Part shown: positions 24,361 to 32,074 of the stretch, piece by piece
Numbering within the stretch: position 1 is the first letter of the stretch
How the letters are laid out: each line of letters opens with the position of its first letter
Assembly: GCA_008015325.1 (NCBI GenBank)
Contig: SSFI01000078.1
Span: 1 to 35,110, forward strand
Direction: 5' to 3'
Source of the DNA: Rheinheimera sp.
GTDB lineage: Bacteria; Pseudomonadota; Gammaproteobacteria; Enterobacterales; Alteromonadaceae
Length of the DNA stretch: 35,110 nt
Translations under genes and position numbers: made by a program
Notes under the pieces: model-generated
Databases searched by the model: none
Seen by the model: only the letters and a program-made list of their open reading frames with translations
What the model was told of the DNA's origin: nothing

Positions 24361-25251
24361 ATGAATAGTCAGGAATATAATCTGTGGGTCCGCCGCTCCG
24401 GCATGCTGACCATCGCTTTTGCTTTGACGATAGTCGCGATCAAACTGTTTGCGGCTATTGATACCAATGCCGCCTCGATGCTGGCGTCGCTGATGGATGC
24501 GATGATGGATGTGGCTGTCTCGCTGCTGAATTTTCTTGCCCTGCGTTACGCACTGAAACCGGCCGACGATGAACACAGATTTGGTCATGGCAAAGCAGAA
24601 GCGGTGATGGCGCTGTTTCAGTCAGCATTTCTGGCCGGTGCCGCATTTGTGCTGTTATACCAAGGCTTTAACCGCTTTTTTGTGCCGGCTCCAGTTGGTG
24701 AGATCAGTAATGGCATCTGGGCCATGCTGGTGTGCAGCGGCCTGACCCTGACGTTGGTGTTGCTGCAACGCTGGATTATCAAAAAAACCGGTTCGCTCGC
24801 GGTCAATGCCGATCAGGCGCATTACCGCGGTGATTTACTGATGAATGCCGCAGTGCTGCTTGCGCTTTATCTGGTACAAAACAGCCTGTTATGGGCTGAT
24901 GCGGTGATTGCAATTCTGATTGCTGGTTATCTGCTGTTAAACGCCGGCCAGCTGCTGCGCGAGAGCATGGTGCATTTATTAGATGAAGAGCTGCCAGAGG
25001 CGGAGCGGCAACGCATTCTGCAACATCTGCAGCAGATGCCGGGCGTGCTTGGCGTCGAACAGCTACGCACCCGCCGCGCCGGTCCCCGGGTGTTTGTGCA
25101 GCTGCGCTTGTTATTGCCGCAGGACTGGAGCCTGCAAAAAGCCCATCAGGTGACAGATCTGGCCGAGCAGCAAATTGCCGCTTTATATGCCGATGCCGAA
25201 GTGATTATTCACCCGGACCCGTTGCCCCATGCTGCGCCAGCCAGCCATTGA
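24361..25251 (+). CDS. fieF: Cation diffusion facilitator FieF (Fe/Zn efflux)
   Basis: FieF is a proton-coupled inner-membrane exporter of Fe(II) and Zn(II). The 296-residue protein has six transmembrane helices and the transport-site residues Asp46 and Asp50 (LMDAMMD) plus His154 and Asp158 (HYRGD), equivalent to Asp45, Asp49, His153 and Asp157 of E. coli YiiP. A cytosolic C-terminal domain follows (about 208-290, LPEAERQRILQHL to DAEVIIHPDP). Its 3' end overlaps the convergent hydrolase gene by 47 bases. In E. coli fieF lies beside cpxP; here cpxRA and cpxP are also close by. Confidence 0.93.
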   Translation: MNSQEYNLWVRRSGMLTIAFALTIVAIKLFAAIDTNAASMLASLMDAMMDVAVSLLNFLALRYALKPADDEHRFGHGKAEAVMALFQSAFLAGAAFVLLYQGFNRFFVPAPVGEISNGIWAMLVCSGLTLTLVLLQRWIIKKTGSLAVNADQAHYRGDLLMNAAVLLALYLVQNSLLWADAVIAILIAGYLLLNAGQLLRESMVHLLDEELPEAERQRILQHLQQMPGVLGVEQLRTRRAGPRVFVQLRLLLPQDWSLQKAHQVTDLAEQQIAALYADAEVIIHPDPLPHAAPASH

Positions 25252-26215
25252 TGAGCTGAAACACCTGTTCACGTTCAGCGTCGGTGCCAGCCAGTAACTC
25301 ATGTTTGGCGCCGGCGATTTGCTGCAGCAGAATGCCATGTTGTTGTGCAACGCTATTTTGCGCGCTGTTCGCCACCACAGTATCGGCGCCGGCCTGCAAC
25401 ATCAGCATCGGCAGCGCCGGCCGTTGGCCTTGCCGGACCTGGCTGCAGGCACGTAATGCCGCATCCAGCCAGGCCCAGCTGACGCCGCCAAGCTGATAAG
25501 CCGGATATTGTTGATACAACTGGCGAAACCACTGATAACGTTCCGCACTATTGGTTAAGTCATTGCCCTCAAACGGTTTTGGCTGATAACGCGTCTGACC
25601 CGGCACAAACCAGCCATGTTTGCTGCAGCGCTTGTTCAGCTGATGCATCAGTCTGGCCAGCAGCGTCGCGGCAGCTGGCACAGGTCCGAGCGGAATGCCA
25701 AACATTGGTGCACTGAACACGGCGGCATCCAGCATCGGTAGCGTCGTGGTTTGCAAATAACGATACAAAATAGCGCCGCCCATTGAATGGGCTAACGCCA
25801 GCATCGGCAGGTCGGTCTGACTGCGGATATGGCTGAGGGCGAGCGTCAGGTCGTCCACATACAACTGAAAATCGGCGACATCTCCCAGTTGCGGATCGGG
25901 TTCTGGCCGCTGCGCCAGACCCTGGCCGCGATGGTCCAGCACAAACACCTGATAACCACTGCACAAAGCGTCCTGCGCCAGTTCGGCATATTTATGCGCC
26001 GCTTCAATCCGTCCCGGCACCAGCAACAATGCCGCCGATGGTTTGCGCCAGGCCGGCAGCGTGGTTTTGCTGTACAGGCAAAATCGAACGCCATCGCGGC
26101 CCGTCAGATCAGTCCGGCTGAATTGCTGCCAATAGTGGTCCAGCTTTTGGCTAACCCCCGGCGTGGCGATTTGGCCGGCACTGAATTGTGCACGCAACGG
26201 CGGAAAATACTTCAA
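25205..26215 (-). CDS. Alpha/beta hydrolase, lysophospholipase L2-like (PldB-like)
   Basis: The 336-residue protein is a serine alpha/beta hydrolase of the lysophospholipase/monoacylglycerol lipase type. It shows VLDHRGQGLAQR, the nucleophile elbow AHSMGG with Ser144, the acid in QAGADTVV and a late histidine in AGAKHELL. The start is most likely a TTG at 26213-26215 that overlaps the cpxA-like TGA (TTGA) and has AGGAG upstream. A longer TTG frame to 26251 lacks a ribosome-binding site. It is thus coupled to the Cpx-type kinase gene, which suggests a role in envelope lipid damage or remodelling. No signal peptide is visible. PldB itself is a good guess, but not certain. Confidence 0.82.
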   Translation of the reverse strand: MKYFPPLRAQFSAGQIATPGVSQKLDHYWQQFSRTDLTGRDGVRFCLYSKTTLPAWRKPSAALLLVPGRIEAAHKYAELAQDALCSGYQVFVLDHRGQGLAQRPEPDPQLGDVADFQLYVDDLTLALSHIRSQTDLPMLALAHSMGGAILYRYLQTTTLPMLDAAVFSAPMFGIPLGPVPAAATLLARLMHQLNKRCSKHGWFVPGQTRYQPKPFEGNDLTNSAERYQWFRQLYQQYPAYQLGGVSWAWLDAALRACSQVRQGQRPALPMLMLQAGADTVVANSAQNSVAQQHGILLQQIAGAKHELLAGTDAEREQVFQLINGWLAQHGATGPGE

Positions 26216-27603
26216 ACAACCTGCTCCTGATGCTGGGGTAACTGCAGACAAATCTGCAGGCCACAGACTGTACCATCCTGATGCAGATTTTGGGCACTGA
26301 TTTGGCCCTGATGTTGTTTTATCGCCTGCGCCGCAATAGCAAGGCCAAGGCCGGTCCCGCCGGCTCCTGCAGTACGCGCATCAGATACGCGATAAAACGG
26401 CTCAAAAATCGCCTGCAGGGCAGTTGGCGGGATGCCGGGACCCTGATCGTTGACGCAAATCTGCACTTGTTCGCCCTGTAATTGTAGCGATAACAGAATT
26501 TGTGCCTGCGCCGAGCTGTACTTAATCGCGTTACGCAGCACGTTTTCAATCGCGCGTGCCAACAAGCGGCTGTCCGCCTCGACCAGACATTGTGCCGGCG
26601 CTTTTAGCTGCAGTTGTTGCTGTTTCGGTGCAGCTTCAATCTGGTTAACCTGAATAATTTCCTCGAGTAATTCAACTAAATCAATGTCCTGCAACTGCAG
26701 TTGATATTGACCGGCGTCGAGCCGGCTGAAGGTCAGCAGCTCATCCAGCATACTGTCAATTTTGTCCAGTTCCTGCGATAAACGTGGCAGCTGATTACCA
26801 CCGCCTTGGCGTTGTTCCAGCGCAATCGCCAGCTGGGCGCGGGTTAGAGGCGAGCGTAACTCGTGCGAGATGTCGCGCAGCAGCCGTTGCTGATTTTGCA
26901 GTAAAGCGCCGATTTGGCTCGCCATGGTATTAAAACCGCGTGCCAGCTCGCCAATCTCATCGCTGCGGCTCGCCGCCTGTTGCACCCGGCTGGTTAAATC
27001 GCCGCCGGCAAACTGCAGACTGTGCTGCTGCAATTGACGTAACGGCCTGGTGATCGTGAGCGCCAGACCGATACTGGCTAAGGCCGACACCAATAAAAAC
27101 AGCAGTGGAATCGTCAGTTCCGGCAATTGTGCCAACCCGAGCAGGCCGTGCTTTTCCGGCCGCGGTTGCTGCTGATATAACACCAGCGGTTGGCCATTCA
27201 GGCGAACAAAAAACGGCCCGGCCAGGCTGATATGGCGGTGCAGGAATAAGCGCGGTTTGTCGAACTGTGACAGTTCCGTCAGCCAGCTCTGGTCAAAACC
27301 ACGTGGCAGAATATGCGCATTCAGAATACGCTGACTGACCGGGTCGACCAACAACCAGCGGTTATTCTCCCGCCGGTTCAGCCGCTGCAGTAAATCTTCC
27401 ACGCTGTCAAAACGCTGGATGCTGTGTAACATGCGCTCAGCCTGTTCATGCACGCCGGGTGGCAGCCGGCGGATCACGGTGTCGTCGAGAAAGGCTTTGG
27501 CCAATAGCCAGGCCGAGGCAATAGTGATGAGCAACACCAGCCAGAACCAGCTGAACAGCCGGAATGCCAGATAACGCCACGGATTTACCCAGTTCAGTTG
27601 CAT
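26212..27603 (-). CDS. cpxA: CpxA-like envelope stress sensor histidine kinase
   Basis: The 463-residue protein has two transmembrane helices (about 15-37 and 163-184) enclosing a periplasmic sensor of about 125 residues. A HAMP linker follows (about 185-240, TRPLRQLQQHSLQFAGGDLTSRV). The dimerisation domain carries phospho-acceptor His247 (RDISHELRSPLTRAQLAIAL), and the ATPase domain shows NVLRNAIKYS, DQGPGIP, FEPFYRVSDART and GTGLGLAIA. The H-box and the F-box wording are close to E. coli CpxA, and the adjacent regulator and cpxP-like gene support this. Its ATG overlaps the regulator stop (TGATG). Confidence 0.87.
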   Translation of the reverse strand: MQLNWVNPWRYLAFRLFSWFWLVLLITIASAWLLAKAFLDDTVIRRLPPGVHEQAERMLHSIQRFDSVEDLLQRLNRRENNRWLLVDPVSQRILNAHILPRGFDQSWLTELSQFDKPRLFLHRHISLAGPFFVRLNGQPLVLYQQQPRPEKHGLLGLAQLPELTIPLLFLLVSALASIGLALTITRPLRQLQQHSLQFAGGDLTSRVQQAASRSDEIGELARGFNTMASQIGALLQNQQRLLRDISHELRSPLTRAQLAIALEQRQGGGNQLPRLSQELDKIDSMLDELLTFSRLDAGQYQLQLQDIDLVELLEEIIQVNQIEAAPKQQQLQLKAPAQCLVEADSRLLARAIENVLRNAIKYSSAQAQILLSLQLQGEQVQICVNDQGPGIPPTALQAIFEPFYRVSDARTAGAGGTGLGLAIAAQAIKQHQGQISAQNLHQDGTVCGLQICLQLPQHQEQVV

Positions 27604-28298
27604 CAGCCCCCCAGAAACAAATAGCCGCTGCCGCGCAGCGTCTGGATTTTTTCATGGCTGGCACCCTGCGCCAGTTTTTTCCGGATGTTGCTGACATGCA
27701 TGTCCAGACTGCGGTCATATTGTTGCAGCACCCGGCCCATCACCTCTTTACTCAGTTCTTCTTTGCTGACCACCCGGCCGGCATGGTTCATCAGATACTC
27801 CAGCAACTGAAATTCGGTAGCCGTCAGCACAATATTGTGGCCTTCGCAGTGCACCTGACGGTTTTGTCGGTTAAGCGCGACACCATTTAACTCAAGCAGC
27901 GGCAGCTGATGCTGCACCGGTTGTTGTGCCAGTTCGACCCGACGCAGAATTGCCCGCACCCGGGCACTCAGTTCGCGTGGATTAAATGGCTTGGCCAGAT
28001 AGTCGTCTGCGCCGAGCTCCAGACCCAAAATCCGGTCAATGTCATCGCCGCGTGCGGTCAGCATCAGCACCGGACAATAGCTGGTCTGGCGTAGCTGACG
28101 CAGCAGCGAGAGGCCATCGAGTCCGGGGAGCATAATGTCGAGTAAAATCAGTTGGTAAGCACCGCTTTGGGCTTTTTGCAGGCCTTTGATGCCATCTGCT
28201 GCATGGTCGAGGCTGAAACCATCCAGTGTCAGATAGTCGGTGACCAGCTGGCTTAATTCAGCATCGTCGTCAATCAGCAGAATATTCGGATGTTGCAT
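27603..28298 (-). CDS. cpxR: CpxR-like OmpR-family response regulator
   Basis: The 231-residue protein has a receiver domain (1-118) with acidic residues LLIDDDAEL, phospho-acceptor Asp54 (LILLDIMLPG), and the switch Lys in ADDYLAKPFN. The C-terminal OmpR-type winged helix (about 130-228) has LTATEFQLLEYLM, VVSKEELSKEVMGR, DMHVSNIRKKL and TLRGSGYLF. The wording around LTARGDDIDRILGLELGADDYL closely matches E. coli CpxR. It is first in cpxR-cpxA-hydrolase and divergent from a cpxP/spy-like gene, with a CpxR box between them that fits autoregulation. Confidence 0.88.
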   Translation of the reverse strand: MQHPNILLIDDDAELSQLVTDYLTLDGFSLDHAADGIKGLQKAQSGAYQLILLDIMLPGLDGLSLLRQLRQTSYCPVLMLTARGDDIDRILGLELGADDYLAKPFNPRELSARVRAILRRVELAQQPVQHQLPLLELNGVALNRQNRQVHCEGHNIVLTATEFQLLEYLMNHAGRVVSKEELSKEVMGRVLQQYDRSLDMHVSNIRKKLAQGASHEKIQTLRGSGYLFLGG

Positions 28299-28384
28299 CG
28301 GAACCCCTCTTCGCTACAGCAATACATTCAAACCATGGTGGCCTTGTGTGCAGTGTAAGCAGCTGACATGGTCGGACAACAGTC

Positions 28385-28400
28385 TTTACCAAACCTTTAC
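28385..28400. promoter_or_regulatory. CpxR box between cpxR and cpxP-like genes
   Basis: TTTAC (28385-28389), six bases, TTTAC (28396-28400) reads on the minus strand as GTAAA-N6-GTAAA, the CpxR recognition sequence (tandem GTAAA with a spacing of four to eight). It sits in the 196-base divergent region, 95 bases before the cpxP-like ATG and 87 bases before the cpxR ATG, so it can serve either promoter. No clear -10/-35 pair was found nearby. Confidence 0.65.
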
Positions 28401-28494
28401 CGCAGCTTTGCGTTGCTTTGCAGCCCAGCGCTTATGCTTGCATCATACAAAACAGACCCCTGTTTGTAATGTCTGAACTGACGGAGAGTACAAA

Positions 28495-28935
28495 ATGAAA
28501 GCTTTAAAAATCTTAGTTTTACCCGCTTTATTCGGTGCCGCATTACTGTTAGCGCAACCAGCCTTCGCCGGCCACGGCCCACACGGCGGAGACGGTGCTA
28601 CGCGGATGTTAAAAGGTTTGGATCTGACCGATACGCAGCGTGACCAGATCCGGGCTTTGGTGGCGGCCAGTAAAGCAGAAAAACCAGATCTGGCAGCTAT
28701 GCAGCAGCATCACGATGCGATGCAGGCACTGGTCAAAGCTGAGCAGTTTGATGAAGCCGCCGCGCGTTTACTGCTGGAGAAACAGCAAAACAAGATGCTG
28801 GAGCAGCAACTGGAGCGGCTGAAACTGCAGCATCAGATCCGGGCGCTGTTAACCGAGGAGCAAAAAACCAAGCTTGATGAACGGATGGTAAAAATGCGTG
28901 AGCGCATGGCGGAGCGGGGTGGTAAACACGACTGA
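28495..28935 (+). CDS. cpxP: CpxP/Spy family periplasmic protein
   Basis: The 146-residue protein has a signal peptide (LKILVLPALFGAALLLAQPAFA, cleavage near 24). Its helical body carries the two LTxxQ motifs of the Spy/CpxP family (LTDTQRDQI near 44 and LTEEQKTKL near 122). After the cleavage site is a His/Gly-rich patch GHGPHGGDG. CpxP binds the CpxA sensor and inhibits it, and helps degrade misfolded periplasmic proteins; Spy is a chaperone. Divergence from cpxRA and the CpxR box favour CpxP, but it could be a Spy-like paralogue. The ATG is preceded by GGAGAG. Confidence 0.8.
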   Translation: MKALKILVLPALFGAALLLAQPAFAGHGPHGGDGATRMLKGLDLTDTQRDQIRALVAASKAEKPDLAAMQQHHDAMQALVKAEQFDEAAARLLLEKQQNKMLEQQLERLKLQHQIRALLTEEQKTKLDERMVKMRERMAERGGKHD

Positions 28936-29012
28936 TAGCTTAAAGAATGCAGGGCAGGTGCCGGCGCGCCTGAGCTGTTGACGCTGTGGGTAAACAAAAC
29001 TGGGCTTAAGCC

Positions 29013-29049
29013 TAATGCCAGTCAGATAAGCTGACTGGCATTATTTTTT
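29013..29049 (+). terminator. Intrinsic terminator made by the left end of the IS
   Basis: TAATGCCAGTCAG (29013-29025) pairs perfectly with CTGACTGGCATTA (29031-29043) across a five-base loop, followed by TTTTTT (29044-29049). Read on the plus strand this is a textbook Rho-independent terminator. It includes most of the left inverted repeat, and its right arm contains the transposase stop codon. It would stop transcripts coming from the cpxP side. Confidence 0.8.
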
Positions 29050-30351
29050 GTGCACATATTTGCTGGGTTTCCTTTTGACCTGCCTTGGATACGATCGCTC
29101 CTCTCTTCGGAACGGCAAGACATAGAATTCGGCTTTTCTCGTTAGGTCATCGAGTTCTGTCGGGATATGGTGGCTGCTGATAAGGGTGAATCCATATTCA
29201 AACAGACTCACTATCGCATTGGCACATAACATAAAACTCAGCTCATTGGGATAAATGCCCGGCAAGATCTTTGCCATGCGCACCATCTGGTAGCGGATGA
29301 GGTTGTAGCACAACAAGACGCCCCACAGCTCTTGTTTCACCATCTCCGATTTTTTGCTGCGCAGCGTAAATTCATTCGCCAGTAGGTGCTGCTTCATCTC
29401 CCGGTAGCCCAGTTCAATTTCCCAGCGCTGGCTGTATAAATCGACAATTTCATCCCCCATGAACTGCTGGGTGTCCAGCATCGACGTCAGGATAAAGCAT
29501 TCTTTTCCTTTCACTTTTTTCTGCAGTAGCCGTGCATCTACGTGCGTCGGTAACTCCGGCCATTTCTTTTGTGCCTGTGGGCTGGTCGCTATCCGGATAT
29601 GCCAATCCTGTTTCCCTAACTTGTCCACCACCTCGTACTGCGCGCCTTTTTTCAGCGGAATAAGCCAGTGACGATTTTGACCCTGACTGTGCCAGGCGTG
29701 TAGCAGCCCGAGTGAATAAAAGCCGCGGTCAAACAACGTCAGGCTATTATCTGGTGTGTTTTCAATCAGTTGTTCAGCCAATACCATTTCGCTGGTGCTG
29801 TATTTATCCAGCGCAGCCCCAACCAGCAGATGACTGGTCAGCTCCATCTGGCAAACCATCCGCACCATCGGCCAGGCCGATTCTCCTGCTGTGGTGATGG
29901 GTTTAGTAAAGACCTTCGTGTTGTCCGCTGTGTCCGGGGCGCGCCAGACTACTCCATCCACGCCAAGCAGTTGCAGCCCACACCAGCGCGGATGCGCAGC
30001 TTCCTGATGCCAGAGTTGCTGGGTTTGATGAAACACCTGACGCATGGCCTCTGAGCCTAAACGGCTGCGGCCTTGCACCACAGCACTGGGGGCCACCAAT
30101 GCACGCCGGCCGGGTAACATCACCTGCATCTTGTCTGCGATGCTCCAGACATCTTTGTTGCGATACAGTGCCATTCCAAGCACAACCATCACCAGTGACT
30201 CGAGCGGCAACCGACGCCGACGCACGGTAGAGACACCCGCTTCCTGCAAACATTGACTGATAAACGCCTCCGGCAGCAGCTCATGCAAAGCACCGGTCTG
30301 AAGATTCGGAAAATAACGGTTCGCGAGGGTTAAAGCGGTCACTAACTGCAT
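29041..30351 (-). CDS. IS4-family transposase
   Basis: The 436-residue DDE transposase aligns well in my recollection with E. coli IS4 Ins[84 protein letters not shown]. The catalytic triad is Asp132 (GVDG), Asp208 (LFDRGFYS) and Glu313. The family signature Y-x2-R-x3-E-x6-K reads Tyr306, Arg309, Glu313, Lys320. The gene looks intact. The open frame extends upstream to an ATG at 30393, but E. coli IS4 starts at the position of [14 protein letters not shown], so I chose 30351. The bases between the two ATGs form a hairpin. Confidence 0.93.
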   Translation of the reverse strand: MQLVTALTLANRYFPNLQTGALHELLPEAFISQCLQEAGVSTVRRRRLPLESLVMVVLGMALYRNKDVWSIADKMQVMLPGRRALVAPSAVVQGRSRLGSEAMRQVFHQTQQLWHQEAAHPRWCGLQLLGVDGVVWRAPDTADNTKVFTKPITTAGESAWPMVRMVCQMELTSHLLVGAALDKYSTSEMVLAEQLIENTPDNSLTLFDRGFYSLGLLHAWHSQGQNRHWLIPLKKGAQYEVVDKLGKQDWHIRIATSPQAQKKWPELPTHVDARLLQKKVKGKECFILTSMLDTQQFMGDEIVDLYSQRWEIELGYREMKQHLLANEFTLRSKKSEMVKQELWGVLLCYNLIRYQMVRMAKILPGIYPNELSFMLCANAIVSLFEYGFTLISSHHIPTELDDLTRKAEFYVLPFRREERSYPRQVKRKPSKYVHKK

Positions 30352-30355
30352 AGAA

Positions 30356-30387
30356 AAAGGCCTGCGACATCTCTGTTGCAGGCCTTT
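30356..30387 (-). promoter_or_regulatory. Anti-read-through hairpin at the transposase ribosome-binding site
   Basis: AAAGGCCTGC (30356-30365) and GCAGGCCTTT (30378-30387) form a perfect ten-base stem with a 12-base loop, directly upstream of the transposase ATG at 30351. The arm nearer the start contains the AGG that would serve as the ribosome-binding site. A transcript entering from outside would fold it away. A transcript starting inside the element after the first arm would not. This is the logic known for IS10 and IS50; here it is inferred. Confidence 0.6.
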
Positions 30388-30445
30388 ATACATCAGCCAC
30401 TGGATCGGTCAACCGATCTGAAAAATGCTTATCTGATCGGCATTA

Positions 30446-30467
30446 GGGCTGCATGCCCGGTTTTTTT
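30446..30467 (+). terminator. Short hairpin with T8 run just outside the IS right end
   Basis: GGGC (30446-30449), a five-base loop, GCCC (30455-30458), then GG and eight T's. On the plus strand it resembles the end of an intrinsic terminator. Its left arm touches the IS boundary. It is plausibly the remnant of the terminator for the cpxP-like gene, now separated from it by the IS. Confidence 0.45.
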
Positions 30468-30491
30468 TATGGTCTCGAACCAGCAGACTGG

Positions 30492-31919
30492 TTATAACCA
30501 AAAAGGCAGAATCAACTGGCAGAACAGCGTGATCAACAAAACACCGAAAATATTCAGCACCACACCGGCACGGATCATATCGCGGATTTTCAACTGGCCG
30601 CTGGCAAATACAATGGCATTGGGCGGGGTGCCAACCGGCATCATAAAACCCAGACTGGCAGCCAGTGCCGCTGGTACTACTAAATAAAGCGGCGACAGAT
30701 CCAGACTCAGTGCGACCGGCCCCAGGATCGGCAGAAAAGCCGCTGCCACGGCGGTATTACTGGTTAGTTCGGTCAGAAATACGACGAGCAGCGCGACGCC
30801 AGCGATGACAAACAGCGCCGGCACGCCCTGTAATCCTTGAAACAACTGCGCTAGTGCATCCGACACGCCATGTTGTTGCAATTGACCCGCCAGGCTCAGG
30901 CCGCCACCAAATAACAGCAGCACACCCCAGGGCAACTTTTCACTGTCTTGCCAATTCAGCACTGGCTGCGCTGCTGTCGGGCCTGGTGTAGCAGTAGTGT
31001 TGCGTGGCTGCGTCACTGGCAGTAAAAACAGCGCAAAAGCAGCAGTGAGCGCAATAATAGTGTCGCTCAAGCCCAGACCACTCCATTTACTGAGTAACGG
31101 CTGGAAAATCCAGCACAGCGCTGTCAGCAGAAAAACCAATGCTACCTGACGCTGCGACGCAGACAGTGGCATTAGTGTCTTTCCGGCCCGGTCGCAGGCC
31201 GCAGGCAGCAACTGCAGCCTAAAGTAGACGCGGCTCAGCCAAAACCAACACAGCACTAACATGGCCAGTGCCAGCGGCACGCCAAGCAGCATCCATTGAC
31301 CAAAACCGAGCTTGATTTGATAAGTTTTTTCCAGAAAAGCCGCCAGCAGCGCATTTGGCGGGGTGCCAATCAAAGTTGCAATACCGCCGATACTGGCAGC
31401 ATAAGCCACGCCTAATAATAATGCCGGAGCCAATGCCGCTTGGTTGCTTTGCGGCGCTGCGGCGACAATCGACAAGGCAATCGGCAGCATCATCACGGCT
31501 GTGGCGGTATTGGACATCCACATCGATAAAAATGCGGTGATGGCCATGAGGGCCGCCAATTGCCGAGCAGGGGCACCGCCAACGTGGCGAAGTGCCCGTT
31601 CGGCTATTTGCTGGTGCAGGCCGGTTTTCTCTAATGCGATGGATAAACAAAAGCCGCCAAAAAACATAAATATCAGCGGATGTGCGTAGGGCGAAGTCGC
31701 GGCTTCCGCTGAACTGATCCCCAAGAGCGGAAACAACAGCATCGGCAACAATGAGGTGACCGGAATGGGTGCGGCTTCGCTGATCCACCAAATCACCATC
31801 CACAAGGTCACACCACACAGCACACTGGCCGTGCTGCTAAGACCTGGCACAGTCCAGAGACTGAATAAAAGCAGTGCTGCCGGCCCTGCCAACAGCCACC
31901 ATATTTGACGTCGAGGCAT
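30492..31919 (-). CDS. DASS/SLC13 family sodium-coupled carboxylate transporter
   Basis: The 475-residue protein has about 11-12 transmembrane helices and the duplicated signatures of divalent anion:sodium symporters: SNTATAVMMLPIAL and GTPPNALL in the first half, LTSNTAVAAAFLPIL and GTPPNAIVFASG in the second. The SNT motifs bind sodium and carboxylate. Typical substrates are succinate, malate, fumarate or citrate; the exact one cannot be told. The ATG at 31919 has GGAG close upstream and starts MPRRQIWWLL; a frame from 31952 adds 11 residues and has a weaker ribosome-binding site. It is divergent from the aldo/keto reductase gene. Confidence 0.88.
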   Translation of the reverse strand: MPRRQIWWLLAGPAALLLFSLWTVPGLSSTASVLCGVTLWMVIWWISEAAPIPVTSLLPMLLFPLLGISSAEAATSPYAHPLIFMFFGGFCLSIALEKTGLHQQIAERALRHVGGAPARQLAALMAITAFLSMWMSNTATAVMMLPIALSIVAAAPQSNQAALAPALLLGVAYAASIGGIATLIGTPPNALLAAFLEKTYQIKLGFGQWMLLGVPLALAMLVLCWFWLSRVYFRLQLLPAACDRAGKTLMPLSASQRQVALVFLLTALCWIFQPLLSKWSGLGLSDTIIALTAAFALFLLPVTQPRNTTATPGPTAAQPVLNWQDSEKLPWGVLLLFGGGLSLAGQLQQHGVSDALAQLFQGLQGVPALFVIAGVALLVVFLTELTSNTAVAAAFLPILGPVALSLDLSPLYLVVPAALAASLGFMMPVGTPPNAIVFASGQLKIRDMIRAGVVLNIFGVLLITLFCQLILPFWL

Positions 31920-32074
31920 AAGGCTCCGGTGTGTCAGAAAAGGGTATTGCATCAGACTCTAACGGCTTTTATCGCCAGGGTCATCCATTTGTTGTGTTGC
32001 TGGTAAGTGCACAGGCTTGGACTCAGGGGCCGACTCAGTTAGACTCGATAGAATTTACAAAAAGGAGCAGTTAA

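Larger units (their letters stand above)
29013..30445 (-). mobile_element. Complete IS4-family insertion sequence (1433 bp)
   Basis: The element is bounded by 19-base imperfect inverted repeats: TAATGCCAGTCAGATAAGC (29013-29031) and, at the other end on the minus strand, TAATGCCGATCAGATAAGC (30427-30445), 17 of 19 identical. These resemble the ends of E. coli IS4 (1426 bp), whose ends start TAATGCCGATCAG. It holds one intact transposase gene. An exact target duplication is not visible; the flanks GGGCTTAAGCC (left) and GGGCTGCATGCC (right) are similar but not identical, which fits an old or altered duplication. It lies downstream of the cpxP-like gene and interrupts no coding sequence seen here. 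Confidence 0.92.

Noticed and set aside
28953-28970. Hairpin CAGGTGC-CGGC-GCGCCTG after the cpxP-like gene as its terminator
   Set aside because: The stem contains a G-T pair and has no T-run behind it; the IS-end terminator and the T8 remnant are better candidates.
31219-31818. A 199-codon minus-strand frame inside the DASS transporter gene
   Set aside because: It is a shifted frame of the transporter, which has both SNT/GTPPN motif pairs; the shifted product has no hydrophobic pattern or motif.
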